DNA from: Elusimicrobiota bacterium
GTDB taxonomy: Bacteria > Elusimicrobiota > Elusimicrobia > UBA1565 > UBA9628
NCBI GenBank assembly: GCA_027406905.1
Contig: DAHZHT010000001.1
Coordinates: forward strand, 124,001 to 188,000
Direction: 5' to 3'
DNA: 64,000 nucleotides
Positions 43,171-49,747 of the stretch are shown piece after piece. The notes beneath the pieces are model-generated. The model was not told the DNA's origin and searched no databases. It saw nothing but the letters and a program-made list of their open reading frames with translations. The first letter of the stretch is position 1; every line of letters begins with the position of its first letter. A program made the position numbers and the translations under genes.

Positions 43171-44576
43171 CGAAAACGGCGGAAGATCGGCTTTCAGACT
43201 GGGCGGCGCAAGGCGAATCTGAAGTCCAGGAGTTTAAGTCCACCACGGGCCAGCGCGGCCAGGCCGCCAGGGCCGTTTGCGCCATGCTCAACCATAAAGG
43301 CGGGCGCGTTATCTTCGGCGTCGATCCGCAAGGGCGCGTCGTTGGCCAGGAAGCGAGCGACAAAACCCTCGATGATGTCGCCGTCTATCTGCGGATGATT
43401 GAGCCGCCCGTTTTCCCCGCCATTGAGCGCATCCGGATTGGCTCAAGTCGTGAAGCGATCGTTGTTTCATTTGAGCGCGGTTCCAGGCGTCCGTATTCAT
43501 TTCAAGGAAAGGCTTACCATCGAGTTGGCGCGACCAACGCGGAGATGTCCCGCGAGGATTATAACCGGATGCTGTTGGAGGAGCTTCATTCCGTTTCGCG
43601 TTGGGAAAACCAATTTGCCGAGGGCTGGACCGTCAATGATTTGGATGAAGACGAAATTAGGAGGACGATGGATGAAGCGGTTCGGCGCGGCCGTTGTGAG
43701 GATCCTGGAACGCGCGTTCCGGCGGACCTTTTACGCGGGCTGGCCTTGCTGAAAGGGGAGAAACTTCTGAGAGCCGCCGTCATTCTTTTCGCGCGTCCCG
43801 ACCGCCTCCAGGGCGATTATTCCCAATGCCTGCTTAAGCTCGCGCGCTTTAAAGGACGAGACAAGACCGAGTTTATCGACAATCGCCGTTATTACGGCAA
43901 CGTCTTTGATTTGCTTGTTCGAGCCGAACGCTTTTTGAGAGATCATCTTCCAGTGGCCGGCCGTGTCGTTCCCAATCTTTTTGAGCGCGAGGATGACCCG
44001 CTTTATCCTCCATTGGCTCTTCGCGAGGCCCTGGCCAACGCTTTTTGCCATAGGGACTATTCCATCGGCGGCGGTTCGGTCGGCATCGCCATTTACGATG
44101 ACCGCTTGGAAATCAGCTCTTCCGGCTCCCTGCATTTTGGGCTTAAAATTTCCGATCTTTATGAGCCGCATGAATCCCTGCCTTGGAATCCAATCATCGC
44201 TTCCGTTTTTTATAAGAGAGGCCTCATCGAGGCTTGGGGTCGCGGAACCATCAAAATGGCGGAAATGGCCGAGAGGGCCGGCCTGCCTCGGCCCGAGATC
44301 GCGGATCTGGCGGGAGGCGTCGTCGTTTGCTTTCGGGCGACTCGCTACCTTCCTCCAACGAAGATCGGCCATGAATTGACGGAAAGACAAAGGAAAGTCC
44401 TTGATGTCTTGGCTTCGGCGGGGCCTCTTCGCTTAGGGGAGATACTTTCCGCCATTCAATCAGCCGCGACGGAGAGAGCTCTCCGTGATGAGTTGAATCA
44501 TTTGCGCCGCCTTAAACTCGTAATCTGCCGGGGCTACGCTCGGGGCGCGCGCTGGCATTTAAAGAGGGGGGAGTAA
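43167..44576 (+). CDS. AlbA_2/Schlafen-like ATP-binding regulator
   Basis: This 469-residue protein has an N-terminal AlbA_2 (Schlafen-type) domain (ESEVQEFKSTTGQRGQAARA, LNHKGGRVIFGVDPQGRVVG). A GHKL-type ATPase region follows (ALREALANAFCHRDYSIGGG, GLIEAWGRGTIKMAEMAERA), and a C-terminal winged helix (LTERQRKVLDVLASAGPLRL). Such proteins are annotated as ATP-dependent helicase-like or transcriptional regulators and often lie in accessory or defence regions. The start is TTG at 43167, overlapping the small ORF. The nearby CRISPR-Cas scar supports an accessory setting. Confidence 0.85.
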   Translation: MTKTAEDRLSDWAAQGESEVQEFKSTTGQRGQAARAVCAMLNHKGGRVIFGVDPQGRVVGQEASDKTLDDVAVYLRMIEPPVFPAIERIRIGSSREAIVVSFERGSRRPYSFQGKAYHRVGATNAEMSREDYNRMLLEELHSVSRWENQFAEGWTVNDLDEDEIRRTMDEAVRRGRCEDPGTRVPADLLRGLALLKGEKLLRAAVILFARPDRLQGDYSQCLLKLARFKGRDKTEFIDNRRYYGNVFDLLVRAERFLRDHLPVAGRVVPNLFEREDDPLYPPLALREALANAFCHRDYSIGGGSVGIAIYDDRLEISSSGSLHFGLKISDLYEPHESLPWNPIIASVFYKRGLIEAWGRGTIKMAEMAERAGLPRPEIADLAGGVVVCFRATRYLPPTKIGHELTERQRKVLDVLASAGPLRLGEILSAIQSAATERALRDELNHLRRLKLVICRGYARGARWHLKRGE

Positions 44577-44582
44577 TGCGTC

Positions 44583-44622
44583 GTCGAATTCCGTCGAATT
44601 CCGTCGAATTCCGTCGAATTCC
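44583..44622 (+). repeat. Four tandem copies of a 10-bp repeat
   Basis: GTCGAATTCC is repeated four times without interruption, and a degenerate fifth (ATCGAAG) follows. It starts six bases after the stop of the AlbA_2 gene. Probably a slippage-prone microsatellite. It has no spacers. Confidence 0.9.
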
Positions 44623-44675
44623 ATCGAAGCCGCGGAGCCATTTTGTTCTCGCTTCATAAGGGGCGAGAGGGTTGC

Positions 44676-44681
44676 TACAAT
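44676..44681 (+). promoter_or_regulatory. Extended -10 promoter upstream of the CRISPR-Cas scar
   Basis: TACAAT preceded by TTGC gives an extended -10 (TG-N-TACAAT). Transcription would run through the small ORF at 44738 and the cas3 stub, so this may be the old cas operon promoter. The -35 is poor. Confidence 0.45.
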
Positions 44682-44737
44682 AGACGAGCGTGGAGTATTT
44701 TGAAAAGGATAGAATTAATTCATAAACGGAATCTTCG

Positions 44738-44791
44738 ATGAAAAACTACGAGTGCGCTTTTGAGATTGCTGAACTGCGGTTAAAAATTTGA
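44738..44791 (+). CDS. 17-residue ORF preceding the cas3 stub
   Basis: MKNYECAFEIAELRLKI, ending in a TGA that overlaps the TTG start of the cas3 stub (TTGA). The arrangement and its YECAFEIAELR sequence parallel the 39-residue ORF at 43051, which overlaps the AlbA_2 gene in the same way. It may be a truncated copy or a leader ORF. Confidence 0.35.
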   Translation: MKNYECAFEIAELRLKI

Positions 44792-44892
44792 AATACTACG
44801 CCCACACAGCGGAAGATACTGAAGGAAACTTGCTCCCCGAAAACGAGTGGCAGTCGTTATCTGAACATCTTCGTCATGTCGCAGACTTGGCC
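44788..44892 (+). pseudogene. cas3: Cas3 HD-domain N-terminal stub
   Basis: Thirty-five codons from a TTG start encode KYYAHTAEDTEGNLLPENEW then QSLSEHLRHVADLA. This is the start of a Cas3 HD nuclease, with the first metal-ligand histidine in YYAH and the EHL-x-x-VA-x-LA helix. The HD dipeptide and the whole helicase are gone. The match ends on a codon boundary at 44892, where a CRISPR repeat begins. The frame runs on through the repeat to a stop near 44988. It is a deletion remnant of a type I (probably I-C) system. Confidence 0.75.
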
Positions 44893-44929
44893 GTTTCTCC
44901 CGCTCGAAAGGGCGGGAGTGGATTGAAAC
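44893..44929 (+). CRISPR. Solitary type I-C-like CRISPR repeat
   Basis: A 37-base unit begins GTTTCTCCCGC, has a seven-base stem (CTCCCGC with GCGGGAG) and ends GTGGATTGAAAC, the hallmark 3' end of type I-C/I-B repeats. Orientation agrees with the cas3 stub. No second copy was found downstream, so there is no array. It is most likely the last repeat of an array left after deletion from within cas3 to the array. Confidence 0.75.
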
Positions 44930-44950
44930 TCTTTTTTCCAATGTGGAAAA

Positions 44951-45151
44951 TTATTTTTCCGATTTTCTCCTGCCCAAAGTCGCTTTAGAAAAATCTCCCA
45001 GGGTATGACTTCGATTCCATTGACGATTCGGGGTTTGGCGTCCAGAGAAACGAGGATCGAGCGCTTGCGGGTTATCGGCTTGGTCATGGCGAGGAAGAAG
45101 GTTAAATTCCGGAATTTCCGGATAAACGAGCGGGAATAACTCGTAACGCAA
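44951..45151 (-). other. Degraded coding-like region, minus strand
   Basis: Two overlapping minus-strand frames look partly coding: one reads RYELFPLVYPEIPEFNLLP, the other (start ~45087) reads KRSILVSLDAKPRIVNGIEV then IPWEIFLKRLWAGE. Neither forms a complete gene. A frameshift between them would explain both. The region flanks the CRISPR scar. I could not assign a family. The rest of 44930-45240 shows no other gene. Confidence 0.2.
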
Positions 45152-45211
45152 GGCTCGTCCGCCTAAAATATTGACTCCTCCGCGTTTGAGCTTTCGCGCG
45201 CTCGCCCCGGC

Positions 45212-45263
45212 CCCTTGACGGAATCTTTTTTTCCTGCTATCATTTAACTGACCGGTTGGTTAA
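45212..45263 (+). promoter_or_regulatory. Promoter and TetR operator
   Basis: TTGACG, a 17-base spacer and TATCAT (with TGC before it) form a good sigma-70 promoter. Directly downstream, TTAACTGACCGGTTGGTTAA (45244-45263) is an imperfect palindrome of the kind bound by TetR-family dimers. The following gene encodes such a protein, so autorepression is likely. Confidence 0.65.
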
Positions 45264-45288
45264 TTAATGGTCTTGAGGTAGAAATTTC

Positions 45289-45897
45289 GTGGCGAGAAAA
45301 CCATATACAAAAGCGCGGGAAAAAATCCTGGAAGAGGCGGAGCATCTCATCCACCTTCAGGGATATCATCTGACCACGATGGAAGATATCGCCGCGCGCT
45401 GTAAGATGACCAAGGCGAACCTCTTTTATCACTTTCCATCGAAAGAAAATATCGGGCTTTCCGTTCTGGACGCGAAAATCGCGGACTATCAAAAACGCCG
45501 CATTGAGCCCCTCTGTTCTGGGGAAAACATTGTTAAGGCCCTTGATAAGCTTTTCGAGGGGGCGGCGGAGCATTACGAGAAAAATGGTTGTCGGGCTGGG
45601 TGCTTGGTGGCTAATATCGCCCTTGAGATGAGCGATGTCAATTCTCTTTTCCGGGAAAAAGCGAGCGCGTTTTTTTCCGCATGGAGCGAAAATTTATCAC
45701 GGAGTTTTGCCTGCGCCCAAAAAAAGGGGCTGTTGAGAGACGATTTATCTCCCCGCGCCTTGGCCGAGGCGATTATTTCTCTCTACGAAGGCGCGGTCAT
45801 GTTGGCCAGAACCCATAAAGATCCGATCGTTTTCAGGCGAATGGGAAAGCTGGCGAGAATCATTTTGACGCAAAAAAGTCGTATAAGGGAGGGTTAA
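45289..45897 (+). CDS. TetR/AcrR-family transcriptional regulator
   Basis: This 202-residue protein starts at GTG. The N-terminal HTH reads REKILEEAEHLIHLQGYHLT and ARCKMTKANLFYHFPSKENI. The C-terminal ligand domain contains CRAGCLVANIALEMSD, typical of the TetR_C subfamily that includes AcrR-like repressors with a conserved Gly-Cys. It is preceded by a matching operator. Downstream is only a nine-codon ORF and a terminator, so other targets are unknown. Confidence 0.9.
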   Translation: MARKPYTKAREKILEEAEHLIHLQGYHLTTMEDIAARCKMTKANLFYHFPSKENIGLSVLDAKIADYQKRRIEPLCSGENIVKALDKLFEGAAEHYEKNGCRAGCLVANIALEMSDVNSLFREKASAFFSAWSENLSRSFACAQKKGLLRDDLSPRALAEAIISLYEGAVMLARTHKDPIVFRRMGKLARIILTQKSRIREG

Positions 45898-45902
45898 ACA
45901 CC

Positions 45903-45932
45903 ATGGGACCGAAAACACCCTGCGGCTGCTAA
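45903..45932 (+). CDS. Nine-residue ORF MGPKTPCGC after tetR
   Basis: ATG 45903 to TAA 45932 encodes MGPKTPCGC. GGGAGG lies ten bases upstream, overlapping the tetR stop, and a strong terminator follows 11 bases later. The C-G-C end could bind metal or be modified, or the ORF may only ensure ribosome passage. Real expression is unproven. Confidence 0.35.
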   Translation: MGPKTPCGC

Positions 45933-45942
45933 ATCCGCGCTC

Positions 45943-45979
45943 AAAGGGGCCTGGAAAACGTTTCCGGGCCCCTTTTTTC
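45943..45979 (+). terminator. Intrinsic terminator after tetR
   Basis: Stem GGGGCCTGGAAA with TTTCCGGGCCCC around ACG, followed by TTTTTT. Strong rho-independent terminator of the tetR transcript. Confidence 0.9.
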
Positions 45980-45986
45980 TTTGTCA

Positions 45987-46298
45987 ATGAGCCCGCCAAA
46001 GGTCTATCGTTTGAAATTGAAAGAACCCTGGAGCGTCTATGTTTTGCGCTGCGGGGACCGAACGCTCTATACCGGGATTTCTAAAGACGTTCAAGCCCGG
46101 ATAAAAGCGCATCGCCAGGGAAAAGGCGCGGCTTACACGCGCGGTCGCGGGCCGCTGAGATTGCTTTACGAGGAACGGGGGCTCACCTTGTCTCAATCCC
46201 TGATTCGAGAAGCCCAAATTAAGAAATTGACGCGCGCTCAAAAAGAAAAATTGATCAAGCGCAAGGGCGGACAAAGGCCAAGCCGTAAAAGGGTATGA
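45987..46298 (+). CDS. GIY-YIG nuclease-domain protein (YhbQ/UPF0213-like)
   Basis: The start is chosen at the ATG at 45987 (103 residues). The GIY-YIG core is WSVYVLRCGDRTLYTGISKD, followed by R-x-x-x-H-x-x-G-x-G-A-x-Y-T-R-G and the LIREAQIKKLTRAQKEKLI helix with the catalytic glutamate. Small single-domain members of this family are widespread. Their role in DNA repair is presumed. The LysR gene follows after eight bases. Confidence 0.85.
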   Translation: MSPPKVYRLKLKEPWSVYVLRCGDRTLYTGISKDVQARIKAHRQGKGAAYTRGRGPLRLLYEERGLTLSQSLIREAQIKKLTRAQKEKLIKRKGGQRPSRKRV

Positions 46299-46299
46299 T
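46294..46299 (+). promoter_or_regulatory. -10 box for leaderless LysR gene
   Basis: TATGAT lies exactly six bases before the ATG at 46306 and overlaps the end of the GIY-YIG gene. Confidence 0.4.
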
Positions 46300-46305
46300 T
46301 AAATC

Positions 46306-47217
46306 ATGAGTTCCTATCAGCTGGATTTTAATCCCGATGTTTTGCCCATCTTTTTGGCGGTCGCCGATTCTCAGAAAATTTCCGCCGCAGCCAAAGCCGT
46401 CCATTTGTCTCAGCCCGCGGTTACCGCGCGCATCCGCAATTTAGAGCGGCAATTAGGCGTTCCACTGTTGACGCGTTCGACCTTGGGCGTTCGCTTGACA
46501 TCGGCGGGGCGGGCTTTTTATGAACGCGCGAAAAAAATTTATGGGCTGATGGACCAAGCCTCTTTTGAAGCGCAAAAATCTCGTTCTCTAAAAGGAAAAT
46601 TGATTCTCTCCGCCAGTACTACGATCGCCTCTCATATTTTGCCGCCAATTTTATCCAAATTTAAAAAAAGAAACCCCGCGGCGTTATTTGTTATCAAAAT
46701 AGGAAATACCGAAGAGGTCTTGGAAGAGGTCAAGCAAGGGACGGTGGCCCTGGGTTTAGTCGAAGGCCATGGGCGCGCCTCGGCCGTGGCGCTTAAGCCT
46801 TTTCTGGAAGACCAAATTGTCTTGGCCGGGCCGGCTTCATCGCCTTTTCGCCCGCGCAAGGCCAAAGATTTGTTTCAATGCCCGCTTTTGGCGCGCGAGC
46901 CGGGAAGCGGAACTCGCTCGGTGGTTGAGCGTTCCTTAAGAAAAGCGGGTTTTCCCATCCGGCGTTTTTCTTATGCGGCGGAACTGGGAAGCACGGAAGC
47001 GATCAAATCTGCGGTTTCATCCGGTCTTGGCTTCGCTTTTATGTCCCGTTGGGCGATTCAAAATGAACTCGAACTTAGGCAGTTGGCGATTTTTCCGCTC
47101 AGCGATATTAAAATTAAGCGCCTTTTTTATTGGGTCGTCCCTTCCGGGGGAATGCCGGATATTTATTCGGAATTTTTCTACTTTGCCCGAAAAAATATTC
47201 CCGTTTTTCCGAACTAA
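46306..47217 (+). CDS. LysR-family transcriptional regulator
   Basis: This 303-residue protein has the N-terminal winged HTH (KISAAAKAVHLSQPAVTARI, LERQLGVPLLTRSTLGVRLT) and a periplasmic-binding-protein-like effector domain (STTIASHILPPILSKFKKRN, GSTEAIKSAVSSGLGFAFMS). It resembles CysB/Cbl and YeiE-type regulators in layout. It lies 107 bases upstream of the cytochrome/DsrE operon in the same direction and might control it, but LysR genes are more often divergent from their targets. Confidence 0.93.
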   Translation: MSSYQLDFNPDVLPIFLAVADSQKISAAAKAVHLSQPAVTARIRNLERQLGVPLLTRSTLGVRLTSAGRAFYERAKKIYGLMDQASFEAQKSRSLKGKLILSASTTIASHILPPILSKFKKRNPAALFVIKIGNTEEVLEEVKQGTVALGLVEGHGRASAVALKPFLEDQIVLAGPASSPFRPRKAKDLFQCPLLAREPGSGTRSVVERSLRKAGFPIRRFSYAAELGSTEAIKSAVSSGLGFAFMSRWAIQNELELRQLAIFPLSDIKIKRLFYWVVPSGGMPDIYSEFFYFARKNIPVFPN

Positions 47218-47312
47218 TCAATTTCGTTTCTGGCGCTTTCGCTCAATTAAGCCCATAAGAAAAACTGATAACCCATCAGATAAATAATCTTTCTTTTGTT
47301 TGAATTTTCGCA

Positions 47313-47318
47313 TATGAT
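47313..47318 (+). promoter_or_regulatory. -10 box for leaderless cytochrome c gene
   Basis: TATGAT, six bases before the ATG at 47325. It probably drives the cytochrome-DsrE-binding-protein operon. No strong -35 is seen, consistent with an activator. Confidence 0.45.
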
Positions 47319-47324
47319 GGATAT

Positions 47325-48137
47325 ATGCGGTATCTGGCGAGGCAAATTTTTCGGGGGGCCTTGGCTCTTTCAATTGTGTCTTTGCTCATCTATTTAGAGT
47401 TGCCGGTCAGGGCTTCTTCGGAAAATATCATCCGGCATCCGAAGAATTTCTGGGCGCTCAAGGGTCAAAGGCTATTTAACGAGACCCCGCGATTCCTTAA
47501 GGAATATAACCACAGCTCTCTTTCCTGTTCCAGCTGTCATCTGCGCGGAGGGCAAAAGCCCTTTGGGGCGTCCTTGATCGGCGTTTACAATCGCTATCCC
47601 CGCTATCAGGCGCGGGCCGGGCGCGTGGTCACTCTTCCGGAGCGAATCAACGGATGCTTTGTCCGTAGTTTGAGCGGAAAACCCTTGCCTCTAAAGGGAA
47701 ATGAGATGAAAGCTTTTATGGCTTACCTTCAGTGGCTGTCGAAAGATGTCCCGGCCGGGAAAAAAGCCCCGGGCTTTGGCATCAAGAAAATCAAGGGGAT
47801 TTTTAAAACTAACTTATCGCGCGGAAAAACTCTTTACGCCGTTCGTTGCGCTCGCTGCCATGGCCGCAACGGAGAGGGCGTCTTTAGGGGCGATGGCCGC
47901 GCCCTGGTTCCGCCGGTCTGGGGTAAAAAATCATTTAATATAGGGGCGGGGATGGCGCGCTTAAGCGTTGCGGCGGCATTTATCAAATGGAATATGCCCC
48001 GATGGCAAGGGGGCAGTTTGTCTTCCCAACAAAGTTACGATATAGCGGATTACCTGATTCATCAGCCCCGGCCTGATTTTGCGGGAAAAAATAAGGACTG
48101 GCCCAAAGGCGGAAAGCCCGCCGACGCCAGATATTAA
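47325..48137 (+). CDS. Diheme cytochrome c, TsdA-like
   Basis: This 270-residue exported protein (signal or anchor FRGALALSIVSLLIYLELPV) has two heme sites: CSSCH near residue 67 and CARCH near residue 184. Between them, LPERINGCFVRSLSGKPLP and MKAFMAYLQWLSKDVPAG match thiosulfate dehydrogenase TsdA, which forms or reduces tetrathionate. The motif ERINGCF-x-RS is strongly TsdA-like. The cysteine in NGC could correspond to its unusual heme ligand. Followed after 27 bases by a DsrE-like gene. Confidence 0.75.
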   Translation: MRYLARQIFRGALALSIVSLLIYLELPVRASSENIIRHPKNFWALKGQRLFNETPRFLKEYNHSSLSCSSCHLRGGQKPFGASLIGVYNRYPRYQARAGRVVTLPERINGCFVRSLSGKPLPLKGNEMKAFMAYLQWLSKDVPAGKKAPGFGIKKIKGIFKTNLSRGKTLYAVRCARCHGRNGEGVFRGDGRALVPPVWGKKSFNIGAGMARLSVAAAFIKWNMPRWQGGSLSSQQSYDIADYLIHQPRPDFAGKNKDWPKGGKPADARY

Positions 48138-48164
48138 TCGTGGTTAAATCAAAAGGAGAGAAAA

Positions 48165-48638
48165 ATGAAAAAAGTAAAAATCGGAAAATGGACCTGGGCG
48201 GCGTTGATGGCAATGGCGTTCTTGGCGGTTTCTTGGGTTCATCGCGGTTATGCTCAGGGAAATTTCCAGGGAGCCCAGGCGACAAAGCCCATGTATAAGG
48301 CGATTTTTCAACTCGATTCCGACGCCCCTTCGACGATGAAAAAGACCCTCAATAACATCAAAAACGCGCTTGAGGATTCGCGCCTCCATGGCAAGGTTAA
48401 AATCGAGCTGATTGCCAACAGCATGGGGTATAAGGTTTATCTCAAGGGTAACGGCTTTGAGAAGCTTTTGCGCAAACTTAAGTCTCAGGGCGTTATCTTG
48501 GCTCAATGCTCCAACACCTTGCGCGAGCTTAAAATTGACAAAAAGACCCTTTACCCGTTTATTTCCTTTGTTCCCTCCGCTGCGGGAGAAATCATCATTC
48601 GCGAGGGCAATGGCTGGGCTTACGTCCATCCCTCCTAA
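48165..48638 (+). CDS. Exported DsrE-like sulfur-handling protein
   Basis: A 157-residue protein with a signal peptide (WTWAALMAMAFLAVSWVHRG-YAQ) and a DsrE/DsrF fold: YKAIFQLDSDAPSTMKKTLN, KIELIANSMGYKVYL, then LKSQGVILAQCSNTLRELKI and GNGWAYVHPS. The cysteine in AQCSNTL is the conserved sulfur-binding position. Periplasmic DsrE-like proteins are found beside sulfur-oxidation cytochromes. It belongs to a three-gene operon with TsdA-like and solute-binding genes. Confidence 0.8.
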   Translation: MKKVKIGKWTWAALMAMAFLAVSWVHRGYAQGNFQGAQATKPMYKAIFQLDSDAPSTMKKTLNNIKNALEDSRLHGKVKIELIANSMGYKVYLKGNGFEKLLRKLKSQGVILAQCSNTLRELKIDKKTLYPFISFVPSAAGEIIIREGNGWAYVHPS

Positions 48639-48659
48639 TTTCGCGACAGGAGAAATCAA

Positions 48660-49640
48660 ATGAGAAAAATAAGACCCTTCGTCTTGGCCCTGGCCGCTTT
48701 TTTATCCGCGGGGCCGGTTTTGGCTCAGTCTCGCAATCTTGAGCCTATCCCCGCGCATCGCGATTCCGACGTTCGGGTCTTTTTTTCTAACGGAAAGAAT
48801 CTTTCGGGCATTGCGGCCTTAAAACAAATGCAAAAGGGGGTTGACTTTTCCCTCTGGATCGCGGGAAATCAATTTTTCGCGATGCCGGAAGTGTTGGGGC
48901 GCTTTCAAAAGGCGCATCCCGAAATCAAATCAATTGGCCTTATCACCTTGCCTCCCGGAAAAATCGCCCGCGCGATTTTAAAGGGAGGCTGGACCTATCA
49001 AGGGCGCAGTTTTCATCTGCGCCCCGATCTTTACACGACCGTCGATATCGCGCATTTAAAAAGCCTTAAAAAGGCGGGGCTGGTCGAGCGATATTTCATT
49101 TATCTCCATAATCAGTTGGCTTTGATGGTGGCTAAGGGAAATCCCAAACATATTCGCGGAATTGCCGATCTGGCCCGGCCTCATTTGCGCATTTTTCTCC
49201 CTAATCCCGTGACCGAAGGAATTATGAGCGTCTACGGCGAAGAGGTTCTCAAAAAGCGCCATCTTTGGAAAGAACTCACGGCGGGGAAAATATGCGCCGG
49301 CTGCTGGGGCGCGCCGAATGTTTATTTTACTCGCGTTCATCACCGGGAAATTCCCAAGGCCATCAACGCCGGCCGGGCGGATGTGGGTTTGGTCTGGGCC
49401 ACCGAAAACGTCCATGCCCTTAAAAAAGGCTATGCTGTCGAAGGGGTGCGTCTTCCAGCTCAAGACAGCCTCAAAAACAAGGTCAATTATATCGCCAGTA
49501 TTCTCAAGAATGGAAAGCATCGGCATAACGCCAAAATCTATGCCGCGTTTCTAAAGACAAAAAAGGCCCAAAGGGCTTACGCCGATTACGGTTTTGCCGA
49601 GGCCTCTCTCCCCGACTTTAAAATGCGCCCGATTCCCTGA
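48660..49640 (+). CDS. Periplasmic ModA-like solute-binding protein
   Basis: This 326-residue protein has a signal peptide (MRKIRPFVLALAAFLSAGPV-LAQ) and a type II periplasmic binding fold: QMQKGVDFSLWIAGNQFFAM, LALMVAKGNPKHIRGIADLA, RIFLPNPVTEGIM and AGRADVGLVWATENVHALKK. It resembles molybdate/tungstate-type binding proteins. No permease or ATPase gene follows. An uncommon C-x2-C (KICAGCWGAPNVYF) could bind a metal or redox-active sulfur. Together with the cytochrome and DsrE-like protein it may bind a sulfur oxyanion. This is inference. Confidence 0.7.
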   Translation: MRKIRPFVLALAAFLSAGPVLAQSRNLEPIPAHRDSDVRVFFSNGKNLSGIAALKQMQKGVDFSLWIAGNQFFAMPEVLGRFQKAHPEIKSIGLITLPPGKIARAILKGGWTYQGRSFHLRPDLYTTVDIAHLKSLKKAGLVERYFIYLHNQLALMVAKGNPKHIRGIADLARPHLRIFLPNPVTEGIMSVYGEEVLKKRHLWKELTAGKICAGCWGAPNVYFTRVHHREIPKAINAGRADVGLVWATENVHALKKGYAVEGVRLPAQDSLKNKVNYIASILKNGKHRHNAKIYAAFLKTKKAQRAYADYGFAEASLPDFKMRPIP

Positions 49641-49723
49641 CAAGAGTTTTTTCGGGTTTTTAATTTCGCCCTCGTCACGCGGATTTTACTTATCCGTCGT
49701 CTCAAAGAGATAAGCGAAATTGA

Positions 49724-49729
49724 TATGAT
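49724..49729 (+). promoter_or_regulatory. Extended -10 promoter of ppk
   Basis: TATGAT preceded by TTGA forms TG-N-TATGAT, 18 bases before the GTG start of ppk. No palindrome or Pho-box-like direct repeat was recognised upstream. Confidence 0.4.
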
Positions 49730-49747
49730 GGGAAGGTCAGGCCCTAA

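Noticed and set aside
44583-44622. CRISPR array
   Set aside because: The four 10-bp units are contiguous without spacers and too short.
44930-45240. Further CRISPR repeats after the solitary one
   Set aside because: I scanned for GGATTGAAAC and the CTCCCGC stem within a spacer length and beyond and found no second copy.
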